Shown one piece after another: positions 35,760-46,401 of a DNA stretch of 64,000 nucleotides (position 1 is its first letter; every line of letters starts with the position of its first letter). This DNA comes from Lumnitzera littorea (taxonomy: Eukaryota; Streptophyta; Magnoliopsida; Myrtales; Combretaceae), in contig JAMXBB010000011.1 of NCBI GenBank assembly GCA_024138015.1, forward strand, positions 68,721,885 to 68,785,884, read 5' to 3'. The position numbers were made by a program, and so were the translations under genes. The notes below the pieces were generated by a model that was not told where the DNA came from, ran no database searches, and worked only from the letters and a program-made list of their open reading frames with translations.

Positions 35760-37080
35760 CCGTCACAAGTCCTTCATTGTTTTCCTCTTCAACTCCCATA
35801 ATCTCCTCAACATTGTCCTCCATCCAATCTGAGAAATCCTTATCCTCCTCAACTCCCATATCCTCCAAGGCAAAGACACGAGTAGCTGTGGTTGTGTTAT
35901 TAGAACCTTCTATCCTCTTAGCTCCTTATCCAAACTATGGATAATATCTGGAGAAATATCCACTTCTACCACATTTATTACACTTTACCAATTTCATTCT
36001 AAGATATGCCCGCATCATATGGTTCAGATCTCTACATATAAAATATTTTCCCTTGAGGTGGGCACAATTTCTCAGAAAATGATTTGCACCGCACTTTCAG
36101 TACTTGGCATTACCATCCTTGTCATAAAAACTTAAACCAGACACTAACTATGCAGGGCTACTAACCAGAGTTGCTGATTTCCTTCTCTTTTGTCCAGAAC
36201 CGTTAATGGCACCAGGATATGATCTCTTAAATGATGGACTAGGTTGATAACCTTTGTTGATCTTTTGACTCCACATTGCTTGCATTTTAACACAATTATC
36301 TTCTAATTGTCTTGCCTTATCTACCACTTCATTATAAATCGTGAAACTATAATCTAACAGCTTGCAACACATTGTGGGGTTAAATTTGGTAAGAAATAAA
36401 TCCTTCTTTAACTTAATGTTATCTCGATATGAGCCAGGTACATATTGTAATAATCTATTAAACTCAGTTTCATATTGGGTTACACTCATACCTCCCTTTT
36501 TCAACTCAAACAAATCTCACAGCATCTTGTTTTGAACACTATGAGGAAAATACTCTTTCTTGAATTCCTCTTTAAACTTTTGCTAATCAATATTATTCCC
36601 CAATTGCCTTACTCTTGAGTCCCACCATACTCTAGCAGCTAACTTTAACACAAAAGTGTGATAAGATAATTTTTAAGATTCAGGGACTCTAAAAGCCTCA
36701 AAACTCCATTCAATTTGGGCTAACCAATTATTAGTTACATCTGGCTTACCCATCTCTCTTTTAAAATAATAGTTGGCCTTTAAAAACTTAAGGAGTTTAT
36801 TTACCTCTTGAGGTCGCTCCATCCTTTGTTCAGCCTCTTGGGGTCTCGTGTTTCCCACATTATCGCCAGTCATAAAATGTTGAATCAACATTCCTTGCTG
36901 CTTCATCATCGTATGCATACTGGCAAGTATTTGTCCAATAGGTATATTCTCTTGTAAAGGTGGTGGGGATAAATCTTGTTTATTTTGTTCTTGTGGGGGT
37001 GATGGTGCTCGTGGTGGAGGGTTTTGATTTCCTTCAGTTCCTCCATTACGACTCCCATTTTCAGCTTCAACCATAGTCAC
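35760..37080 (-). pseudogene. Gag of the Tekay-type element
   Basis: Gag forms the virus-like particle. The start MTMVEAENGSRNGG at 37080 leads into a proline- and glutamine-rich N-terminus and then PDVTNNWLAQIEWSFEAF, the family's W+...E..F pattern. After about 150 damaged bases comes GMSVTQYETEFNRLLQYVPG, typical of retrotransposon Gag. At 35930-36105 there are up to three zinc-knuckle units (CGANHFLRNC, ICRDLNHMMR and CNKCGRSGYFSRYY), each with at least one cysteine or histidine lost. An acidic tail with GVEEENNEG follows. Stops near 36670 and 36530 break the frame. Confidence 0.87.
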
Positions 37081-37285
37081 TTAGTATTTTATAACTTATA
37101 ACCTTACATACATATTTGGTTACATTAGACCTGATTACAATAGATTCTTTTACAACATATGTTTAACTTAATTTAAAGCTACAAATACATCAAAAGATCC
37201 CAAAATACATCAGTTTTCATCAAAATTGCTATTGAATCATATCTAAAGATCTAACTAACCAAAACAAGTCAATTGCCTAACTGAG

Positions 37286-40200
37286 CTAATCCTTATCTGA
37301 ATAGTCTGTGGTAGCTGCCTCATCAAAGGGATCATGATCCATATGACTTCCTACCAAGTGATCCTCATGCTCATTATCCGACTCAGAATTTATAGGTATT
37401 ATCTTTAGAGTCTCAGGAATCATAATCACTTCCTGTACGTCATCATCATCATCCGACTTAATTGCATTACTAGTCCCTACTCCAGCTATCTTGGTGTTTA
37501 CTATCACCTACATAACTAATGCCTGAATATCTACACCGGGTTAATTTTCATTCTCTACCTCTTGTTCCTCTTTAAGATCTTATTCTGGATCTTCTTTAAG
37601 GTCTTCTTCTTCAGGATTTTCCTTAACATGAACTTCATTCTCTTGAGGTTCTACAAGTGGTGGTGGATTTCCTTGAGGCTGTTCTTATATCTCAGGCTTA
37701 GGTTCAAGGTTAGGGTCTAAAGGTATCTTTATGCCTGCTTTAGTGGGTTTTAGAAATTGAGGAAACCAATTAATGATTCCTAGTGGATACTGCCTAGGAA
37801 TATATAGAATGTCGACAGGGATATGAGTGATACTGGCTGGGTAAGGTTTCCCTTCTTGTAACCTAGTAGGAAAATATCTTAAATGCATCATCAAGGATAT
37901 AATCCCCTCTCTCTCCAACCATCTCTGCTCAAAAGTTGTTGTTACGCCTCGAAGTCGCAAAGTCGCAACAGTCCCGCCGTGTAAACCATTCTATGATAGT
38001 AACTGGCCTCACAGTGCCTACCATAGAGATAATCTACACAAGGCGTCGACGACTCCTCGCTTTGAAGTAAACAGTTCGATTAATGATTATACAACAATTA
38101 TGATAATTATCACAAAGTTCTATAAAACATAGATAATTATAAATAAGTCCACAAAGCTTCCCAGGAAGTTTTACATAATAACTACAGTTTACTAATTTAC
38201 AGAATAACTAACTGTCTTCAACCTTTAACTACAAGGTCAGTCTAGTTACACATTATACTAAATAACTTGATCCTCACACCCCTGGCTTCAAAAGGACTAA
38301 CCTCTAGATAATTGTAGGGCGGCATAGTACTTGAAGAGATTACAAATTAGAACCTGCAAAAGGATCTATAAGGGTATGAGCAACTACAGCTCAGTAAGTT
38401 AAATTGGAGACTCATGAATGCATACAAGTACAAACAGGGTTATCAAACAATTATTTTCATGCAATGCAACAATCAAGTGTCATCACACAACGTAGTCCGG
38501 TCCGTTGTGAAATCAGAGAAATTTCACCCGCTCCAATCCGGGTTGAGGAGTTCCATGTTATGCAGCAGCTCACAACCAAACCCAGGCTTGTGCAATGGAG
38601 ACCTCGCTCCTCCCGCGACTACCTTCGAACCATTGACTTCACCCCTGCCGCGACCTCCTCTCCTGTCACTTAGTTCGACTGAGGATGAAGAAGGGACCAT
38701 TTTGCAATCCTACGCTATCCCTTTCGAAGGGGTCGGTATTTGGTTGGAGAGTCCTATGATCCCCTAACGGGTTGCAATGCATGACATTTTCGGTTATTAG
38801 GGTCGATTAAGATTAAATTCCGGTTAGGGTGTTCAACAAGTTCATACCAAGTCAATCAGTCACAAAATCATTCACAGTATAAATTCCAGCACGAATTCAG
38901 ATACATCAAGCACATGCGCAAACTATTTACAATCACAATCATATACAAGCCTAAGTTTCCGAGTACTACAAAACTAGTACTCTATTACAATAAGCAATAA
39001 CCCAACTTACTTGAATTTGCTCAATCGCTCGATCCTCTAGTTGCGAGTTGATTTGTTTCTAGGTGTCCTATAATACAAATAGGTTCTTTTAGTACTTATA
39101 TTTTATGGATTCTCATTCTAATTTATAATGTAACTCATTTTCCTCATGTATACCAACGTATTAATAATTTGTTGTATTCTATTTCGGGGTTCGGCTCCTA
39201 AACTAGATTTTAGTTTTTATTCCTAAGTTGTAATTAGGCTCGAATCCCAATGTAATATTAATCACCTTATGCTCGGGTATTCAAATATCCTATTGGATCG
39301 TAATTTTGGTATTCTAAACTATTCGGTACACGCTAACCCTAATTGAGGTATCGGATTTATTCCCGATGTGTAAAAATTTTACATTTTAAGATATTTACTT
39401 AAAATTAAATATTATTTCAGATTTATTATTTTTCTGATTTCAATTATAATATTATCTAAATAACTTTATTTTTTTAGATTTATTAATTTACATTTTCACA
39501 TATTCCTAATTTCTTATATTCTTTACCTAATTTCCCTAATTAACCATACTTAGTACCTAAAGGCTAGGATTAAGGTTCCACTGCAGAGATTAACTTCCTT
39601 AAACATCTAATTAAGATCCAAATCAGTAATTAACATCCTAATCACCTAATTAATCCTTAATCACCTAATTAATCCTAAATCACCCAATTTTACCATCATT
39701 TTAGGGCTAAAAATTAACTTAAAATTTTCGAAAATTAATTTAAAAAAAAATGGCTTCATAGCACTGTTTTACATCATATGAGAATCCTACAGAAAAATTT
39801 TGAGCCCCAAACTACATCCCTAAGCCTATTTAATTTCCGGTTTAATCATACTCGGTTTTGAACAATTTGTTAAGGACCATATATTTCCAGACATAATTAA
39901 ACTAAATCAATATTTTTCCCTAAATCTACATACAATAAAAACTCAGAATAACAAGTTTCATAATTTTCTAGGCAAAATAACTAATTTTACAAAATTATAC
40001 AAAAATCGGGGTGAATAAATGACTAACCGGTTCGAAGCTTTCTGGCCGCCCAAACCCGGTCCAAGGCTGTCGGCCGGTCCAGGCGGTGGTTCTAGTGTAG
40101 GGTAGTGGTGGTGGTTCGGTCCCAGGTGGTGGTGGGTGGTGGTTTTAGTTCACTTTGCTAATCTGCACAGTTTTCTTTTTTTTTTTTTTATTTTCTGGAA

Positions 40201-41121
40201 TTTCTCTCGATTTTTTTTGTGTTTTGATTTTTCTCAGATGACAAACTAGCCAAATGACTTCTGAGAATTTTTTCCTTATTTATAGACAAATGTAGTAATT
40301 AATGTGCATTAATTTGATGGGATTTTGCCCCATTTCCTTGATTTTTGGCTTTTTGTTTGTCAAATTCTTATTGGTTATTTTTTTTCTTTTTAGTCCACGA
40401 CCTGATCTTGTTGCAGTTATTCTCTTCTGATTTTTTTTTGATTTTTTTATAATTATTTTGTATTTTTCTTTAATTATTTACTTAGTTTTCGGCCAATTTT
40501 AGTAATTACGCGTATTTTTATCTACATGTAAATACATGTAGGGTACACGTGAACATTCCTAAATATTATTTTGGTCATTCTAAAATTTTTAGTATACATA
40601 TAATCTATCTCTAATAATTTATTAGTTATTATATTACACTTTTCGCCTTTTCGGTAATTAGCAGTTATTATGCTTAAAATTTGAAAATTTTATAGTCTCC
40701 TATTTTACTACTTATTTTCTTAAATTTAAGTTTACAAGGTCATTTTTACTGGTATTTTGCTAAATAGTTTATAATTTGGGTTTGATCGGATCTTTTAGCC
40801 GATTGCCTCAAACCTTGGGTTTTAAGCTCAAACTTATGGTTACTTGGCTTGGCTTTAGGGCTTACAGTTGTTATAGTAGTATATCTGTCATACTGAAGCC
40901 CTAAACTCAACTCCATCCATGCCCATTTATCCTTTCAGCTATAACACATCCCATCATGGAATTTATCAATAATCTCATCGATCGTATTAAATATATTCCA
41001 ATCATCCAATTCCATTAGTAACCGCTCTAACTTAATTCTATAATAGATAGGGGTCTCCTGTCCATTCCAACTAAACTGTATCCAACTAAGTATTAGCTCT
41101 ACCCTTTGACCCTGTAATTAC
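37286..41121 (-). pseudogene. Extra ORF upstream of gag in the Tekay-type element, function unknown
   Basis: Once the solo LTR 37940-40866 is taken out, one frame runs from about 41121 to 37286, some 300 codons. It begins near RVELILSWIQFSWNGQETP, passes LLMELDDWNIFNTIDEIIDK, crosses the insertion point at DRYTTITTFEQRWLEREG, continues with RYFPTRLQEGKPYPASITH and IINWFPQFLKPTKAGIK, and ends in a proline-rich then strongly acidic tail (SDDDDDVQEV, DNEHEDH). The stops I see each need only one base change, mostly transitions. I do not recognise a domain. It lies between 5' LTR and gag on the same strand. Extra ORFs at this place are known in some plant gypsy lineages such as Tat/Ogre; I infer but cannot prove that this was translated. 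Confidence 0.65.
37940..40866 (-). mobile_element. Solo LTR, Tekay-type family, 2927 bp, TSD GTTGT
   Basis: Ends are TGTTACGCCTCGAAGTC and GGGCTTACA. The flanks GTTGT at 37935-37939 and 40867-40871 match exactly. It lies inside a coding frame of a member of its own family, and removing it plus one GTTGT restores that frame. A minus-strand TATA-like box (plus strand TTATTTATAGAC near 40277-40287) sets the sense as minus. It carries a long ORF-like block at 38414-38767 and GGTGG repeats at about 40083-40143. Its CpG content looks better kept than in the neighbouring copies, which suggests it is among the younger ones. Confidence 0.95.
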
Positions 41122-41300
41122 AGTTGGAATTAATTAACATTTACTATACTAAACATTATACTTACTTTTGTTTTAATACACTTAATACAATCTTTTATCG
41201 TCTACTTATTACTACCCACTCTCAGTATTCCTATGGTATCTATTTCTTTTAAATTATGACGCTTCAAAGCGAGTTTACTAGAACGATACTAACCGAGAAC
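40872..41300 (-). other. Leader of the Tekay-type element between 5' LTR and extra ORF
   Basis: On the minus strand the LTR end is followed by GTTCTCGGTTAGTATCG; TTAGTATC resembles the core of the initiator-Met primer site but is displaced about 8 bases from the LTR and degenerate beyond the core, so the primer tRNA is not settled. A GTAAGTAT word near 41176 and TTAATTCCAACTGTAATTACAG-like acceptor sequence (pyrimidine-poor) ahead of the extra ORF could bound a very short intron, which I rate as speculative. Confidence 0.4.
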
Positions 41301-44245
41301 TATTATGCCCTAAAGTTGCATAGTTGTAGTAGTCTTGCCGTGTAAACTAACCTATAACAGTAATTAGCCTTACAATGCCTATATGATCTACACAAGGCGT
41401 TGACGACTTATCACTTTAAAGTAAATAGTTCAATTAAGAATTTAGCTAAAATTTTAAAAATATATAATTACATGTACATTACTGTAGAATTCTTAGGAGA
41501 TTCTACATCATAATATAACAACAAGCTAATTTACATATCATATATCAATTATTCATCCTAAAGTAACTAGTAAGACCTTAAATAAAACTTGATCAATGAC
41601 TGATTGATTCTCACTTCCTAGAGCTTCAAAAGAGAACTAACCTCCAGATAGTTGTAACGCAGCATAATAGTCAAAATAATCAGAAGTCAGGACTTGCAAA
41701 TCAAAATAATCAAAATAATCAAAGTCTATATGAGTATGAGTGACTATAACTTAGTAAGTTGAATTAGAGACTCATGAATGTATACAAGCATAATCAAGGT
41801 TATTAAGCAATTATTTTCATGAAATGCAATAAATAAGTGCCGTTACACAACGTAGTCTAGTTTGTTGTAAAATCAGAGTAATTTCACCCACTCTAATTAG
41901 GGTTGAAGAGTTTCCATTAATGTAATAGCTTACAACCAAACTTAGGTTTGTGCAATAGAAACACTGCTCCCCTTAAGATTATCCTTTGAGCCAATGCCCT
42001 CATCCTTACCGTGACCTTCGCTCTTGTCACTTAGTTTGGCTAAGGATGAGGAAAAGACCATTTTGCTATCTAATACTATCCTTTTTTAAGGTGTAGGTGT
42101 TTGGTTGGAAAATCCTAATGATCTCCTATAGGGTTGCAATGCATGTCTTTTTAGGGTATTTAGGCCGATTAGGATTAAGTTCGGTTTAAGGTGATCGGAT
42201 AATTTCACACCATTCCAATTACAATAGTCATCAAACATAACATAGATTTCACATGAAATCAGATACACATGCACATGCGTAAAACTATTTATAATCACAA
42301 TCATTTACAAACCCAAGTCTCTGAGTACTCTAAAATAGTACTCCAAAATACGATGAAGTATTAAACCCAACTTGCTTGAAATTCTTGGTTGCTTAATTGC
42401 AGGTTGGCTCGTCTCCATGCATCCTATAATATAAATATGTTTTTTTAGTATTTATACTTTGATGATATATATTTTAGGTTATGATTTAACTAAATTCTCC
42501 TTATATACCTATTATTTATTAACGATTAATTCTACGATAGTTTAAGGCTTAGTTTCTGAATTAGATTTCGGTTTAAGCTCTAATTCGATTTCAACTACAA
42601 GTAATCCTAAAATACGTTTCGAATCCTAATGTAAAATTAATTACATTGAGCTCAAGTATTTTAATATCTTACTAGGTCTTAATTTAATATTTTAACCTAT
42701 TCGGTACACTTTAATCCTAATTAATGTACCGAATTTACTCTCGATGTGAGAAAATTTTATATTTTTAGTATAATTACCTAAAATTAATTTTTGTACCGGA
42801 TTTAATAGGTACTGATATTATTATTATATTGTCCAATTTAACATATTATTTTATATTTATTAAAATTCTAACTTCACATATTACTAAATTACTCACATTT
42901 ACTATATAATTCCCATATTAATTACAATTTATACTCCAAATACTAGGATTATGTTACCTCATCGGAGATTAACATTCTTAAACATTTAAATACCTTCTAA
43001 ATCAATAATTAGTCATTTAATTACTTAATTAGTCTCAAAATTTTCATTTTTCTCATCATTTTAGGGCTAAAAAATTACTTAAATATTTTTAAAATTAATT
43101 TTTGAAAAAAAGACTTTGTGGCATTGTTCAATATCACTTAAGTAGTCTACAGAAAAAAAAATCAAGCTCAAAATTACACCTATAAACCTATTTATTTCTT
43201 ATTCTAAATATACTCAGTTTTGCTCAATTTCTTAAGCATCCTATATTTGCAGACATAATTAAAATTAATTACTAGTTTTCCCTAAATCTACATACAATAG
43301 AACATCAGAATAACAAAATTCATAATTTTCTAAGCAAAATCAATAATTTTAATAAATTTTGTAAAATCGGATGAATATTGGGACTCACTTAGTTTTTGAG
43401 CTTTTGGCCACCAACACTGATTTAGGGTGTATCAACCCGTCCAAGTGGTCGTTTTGGAGTGGGGTGGTGGTGGTGGTTCAGTCCAAAGTGGTGGTGATGT
43501 GTGGGTTCGGTTCACTAGCTCCTACTGTACAGATTTGGGAAATTTTTTGTAAACCTTAATTTTCTTCTTATTTTCAACTCTTGCTAATTTTCTGAAGTTG
43601 CAAACTAAACAATTTAGCTTCTAGAATTTCTTTGCTATTTATAGAGGTGTAAAGCAAATTCTATGCATTAATTAAACAAGACAAACCTATCTTCTTCCAA
43701 TCTTTTTACCTTTTTTGTTGCTTGATTTTTATTAGTCAAATTTTTTTCTCCTTCCCCTAGTTTCCATGACTTGATTTGGATCATTCCCTATTTCCCTAAT
43801 TTTTTTTATTTTTCTTTAATTTTTTATAATTTTATTTAATTATTTAACAATTTTCTCGCAATTTTTAGGTAATTTAGGTAATTTCACGTATTTCTACTTA
43901 CACATAAATATATATGGAGTATCAGTAAATACTCCTAAATATTATTTAGGTCATTCTATGATTTTTAGCATACATATAATTTATTTCTACTGATTCGTTA
44001 TTTATCGGAACATATTTTACGCATTTCTGATAAATAATGAGTAATATACTTAAAATTTGAAAATTTTATATTCTCTTATTTTATTACTTATTTTCTTAAA
44101 TTCAAACTTACGGGGGAGTCATTTTTATTAATATTTCTAGTTTTAATTTATAATTTAGGCTTGATTGAATTATTTAATTGATCACCTTAAACTTTATGTA
44201 CTAAGCTTGATCCTATAGTTATAAAGCTTACATTTAGGGCTTACA
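41301..44245 (-). repeat. 5' LTR of the Tekay-type element, 2945 bp
   Basis: It opens TATTATGCCCTAAAG on the plus strand, a decayed TGTTACGCCCCGAAG, and ends TTAGGGCTTACA at 44245. It carries the same landmarks as the solo LTRs: CACAACGTAGTC near 41850, the CTTGTCACTTAGTTTGG block near 42030, GGTGG repeats near 43455-43500 and a minus-strand TATA box. Many differences from the 37940 copy are C-to-T or G-to-A. Confidence 0.92.
43635..43647 (-). promoter_or_regulatory. TATA box in the 5' LTR of the Tekay-type element
   Basis: The plus strand CTATTTATAGAGG reads CCTCTATAAATAG on the minus strand. It is about 600 bases inside the LTR from its sense start at 44245. Equivalent boxes are at about 30630, 40280 and 6470 in the other copies, which fixes the transcriptional sense of the family. 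Confidence 0.65.
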
Positions 44246-44329
44246 ATTAACCTTGGTTTGGGACTAGTCAGCTTCGGCTTGGAGATGGTTGTAGGTTGAA
44301 TCCTATCATTACCGCGAGTCTGAAAGAAA

Positions 44330-46140
44330 GTCGTTATCGACGTTAAATATTGAGTATGGGCCGGGATGCCAAACAAGCTTCTCTTCCCTTTTTGCTTCAC
44401 CATGGGTGCCGAGTGTCTCTACATTTTCTGAATGCTCATGGGGGTCAAGTAATAGCCTTTCTCATCCTTCCAAACAATATAAGTGTTGAGGAAGCCATCA
44501 TGGATTACTTTCCAATCATACTCCCATGGTCGGTCAAGAAGTAAATTTGTGGCATTTATAGGGATCACATTGAATTCAATCTCATCCTCATACTACCCTG
44601 CCGCGAATGTTATTCAAGCTTTTTTCTGCACATGGACTATACCCTTATCATTAGACCATTTTAATCCATAAGGTTAAGGATGTAGGTAGGTTGGCGATTT
44701 CATCTTCTCCATTAACTTGGCAGACTTACCTCCATCAACAACTAAGGAACACGTCTTCCCATTCACCAGACATCGCATATGAAATAAATTTTCCCTTTGT
44801 CCAGGATCTGCCTTTAGGTTGGCTCGTGTTGCCGTGGCTAAGAGTTCATCTAGATTTTCGATATAGACATCTTCTTCTGTTAACTTGTCTTTCGAACTCT
44901 TGTCACTCTAACTCTTTACTTGAGCATTCAGTCTTTCGCCTTTCAAGACCATGATCCTCTTATCCGGCCATTGGGACAAAATATGTTTGTAGCTTAAGTA
45001 TTTGAAGCACTTTACATCTCGGGCCTTGTTGCTGGGTGATTTTTCTTTCTTGACAATCTTTTTCTCAGCATGAATTGGTACGCTAGGCTCTCCTTTCTCC
45101 ATCTTCTTCTTTAGCCCTTTTCTCTCAGCATACCTCTCAAGCTTAAGGCTACCTTGTTGAGGTTAGCTAATCGGCCTTTGATGCCTTCTTTTCCTATCTC
45201 TCCACCTTTAATGGTAAATTGATTAGCTCATCTAGTAAGTTGAATGGCTGGAGTTTGACTATGTCAGCAATGTTGTCTTGGAGTCCACTCAGGAACCTAA
45301 CAATGGTGCGGTCCCGTGGCTTGGCAATCTCGCATCTCGTCATTAGAGTTTCGAACTCATGTAAGTACTCTTTAACAATGTTTCGACCTTGCCTTAGGTG
45401 TTGGAAGGCATGGAGCATCTCTTGCTTAAAGTAAGTCAGTGCAAAGCGTTGATTCATTAATTGCTTCATAAGCGTCTAAGTTCTGATTGGCTCTTCTCCT
45501 TCAATATCTTGCTTGGCAACCAACTTATCCTACCAAAGGCTTGCATATTCAACAAGGGAAAATGAAGCCAGCTTAACCTTTGTTCGATCATCACACTTGT
45601 AGTACTCGAACAACTTTTCGACTCGAGGAACCTAGTCAATGAATTCTTCAGGTTGGCTATTTCTACTAAAGGTCGGTAATTTAAGCTTGATATTATCAAG
45701 TCTTTGACTAGGTGTTTAGGTTTCATCTCTTGCATTCTGAGCTGATTAGTTCACCTCAGATCAGCTATTTTTGTTGGAGCTTTGCTCGGCCATGTCCCTT
45801 CTCAGCTTTGGCTCTCTTCTTTGAGCTTCTTGATTGGCTTCGGAGTCAAACTCCTTTCATTTCTTCTTCTCGACACAAGTTGGTTTTCTCTCCTTCTTGG
45901 CTTAGCAGCTCTTCTCGGCTGTTACTCATCATTGTTAAGTTCATTGGAACCATTTCTAATGGTGGGTGTTCGTTCCCTTCTTTCTTCTCGACCATCACGT
46001 CTATAGTCTCTGACGAAACCAGTGAGATTCCGAATTTGATATTTCAAGTTATCAACACATCTCCTCAAGCTTCTGAGAGGACTATCACTACTGTTGTTAA
46101 CACTATCTTCCGACATTTTCGTTCATATAGCAATTTTTAG
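44330..46140 (-). pseudogene. Gag and protease of the non-autonomous gypsy element
   Basis: From 46140 the frame opens MSEDSVNNSS and has an arginine-rich stretch (RRDGREERRERTP). Then come RFLESKSCSSTTSV in a shifted frame, where the family has ...FEYY.C.D..KV, and ASFSLVEYASLWWDK, the hallmark YA..WW of plant gypsy Gag. The segment 45469-45194 reads LMNQRFALTYFKQEML, LRQGRNIVKEYLHEFETLM and RFLSGLQDNIADIVKLQPF. A zinc knuckle at about 45010 (CFKYLSYKHILSQWPDKR) has lost two cysteines. The protease follows, with CSLVVDGGKSAKLMEK and NATNLLLDRPWEYDWKVIHD, then KGYYLTPMSIQK, and ends near 44350. Nothing of RT is present. Gypsy lineage is undetermined. Confidence 0.82.
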
Positions 46141-46383
46141 GGAAAATTGAACAAACAACAAAATAAAATCATAGTAACCCAGAAACAACCACTACTTGGC
46201 TTCTTGTAGCTACTACTAATAACAAACACTTGAATTACCTATTGAAATGAGTATTACTGGACTCAACTACAGCACAATACTAGAACTACTAAAAATACGA
46301 ACACATTACACTATAGAATGATGACGAACAGATGTTCAGGTGGCTAAACAAACTTTGAAGAACACTAGCATACATGTCTCCCC

Positions 46384-46399
46384 AAAGCTTTGATACTAA
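46384..46399 (-). other. Primer binding site, initiator-Met tRNA type
   Basis: On the minus strand this reads TTAGTATCAAAGCTTT, two bases after the LTR end. The initiator-Met complement TGGTATCAGAGC matches at 10 of 12 positions, the two differences being G-to-A. It fixes the element's sense as minus and the right-hand LTR as the 5' one. Confidence 0.75.
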
Positions 46400-46401
46400 G
46401 A

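Larger units (their letters stand above)
31901..44245 (-). mobile_element. Tekay/Del-type chromovirus (Ty3/gypsy), nearly complete, decayed
   Basis: On the minus strand the order is 5' LTR (41301-44245), an extra ORF, gag, protease, reverse transcriptase, RNase H, integrase and a truncated 3' LTR (31901-32327). Flanks are ATCAG (31896-31900) and ATTAA (44246-44250); the empty site in the sister LTR reads ATTAG in GTTGATTAGCCTCGG (about 47290), so each flank differs from it by one transition. The order RT, RNase H, integrase is gypsy, and the RT motifs [14 protein letters not shown] and the integrase motif RRPLEFEVGDHVYVK point to Tekay/Del. Its 3' LTR and chromodomain were lost in one deletion. 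A solo LTR of its own family sits inside it. Confidence 0.92.
28074..44308 (-). repeat. 3' LTR of the gag-protease element, in three pieces
   Basis: The pieces are 28074-28266, 31248-31900 and 44246-44308. Placed end to end they align with the undisturbed 5' LTR at 46402-47355, sharing for example GTAGCGGATCTC, GGGGTTTAAGCT, GGCATGTCTTGGAAGGAG and TTCGGCAA(A/G)GAGTCCTT. The aligned copy lacks some 70 bases present around 47160-47270. The breaks are the insertion points of a solo LTR and of a complete Tekay-type element. Confidence 0.85.

Noticed and set aside
44350..44954. Three overlapping plus-strand ORFs
   Set aside because: The minus strand here gives the protease motifs NATNLLLDRPWEYD and KVIHDGFLNTY, so these are shadows.
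45712..46140. Plus-strand ORF of 142 codons, rich in S, F and L
   Set aside because: Antisense of the gag of the non-autonomous gypsy element; the minus strand carries recognisable Gag motifs.
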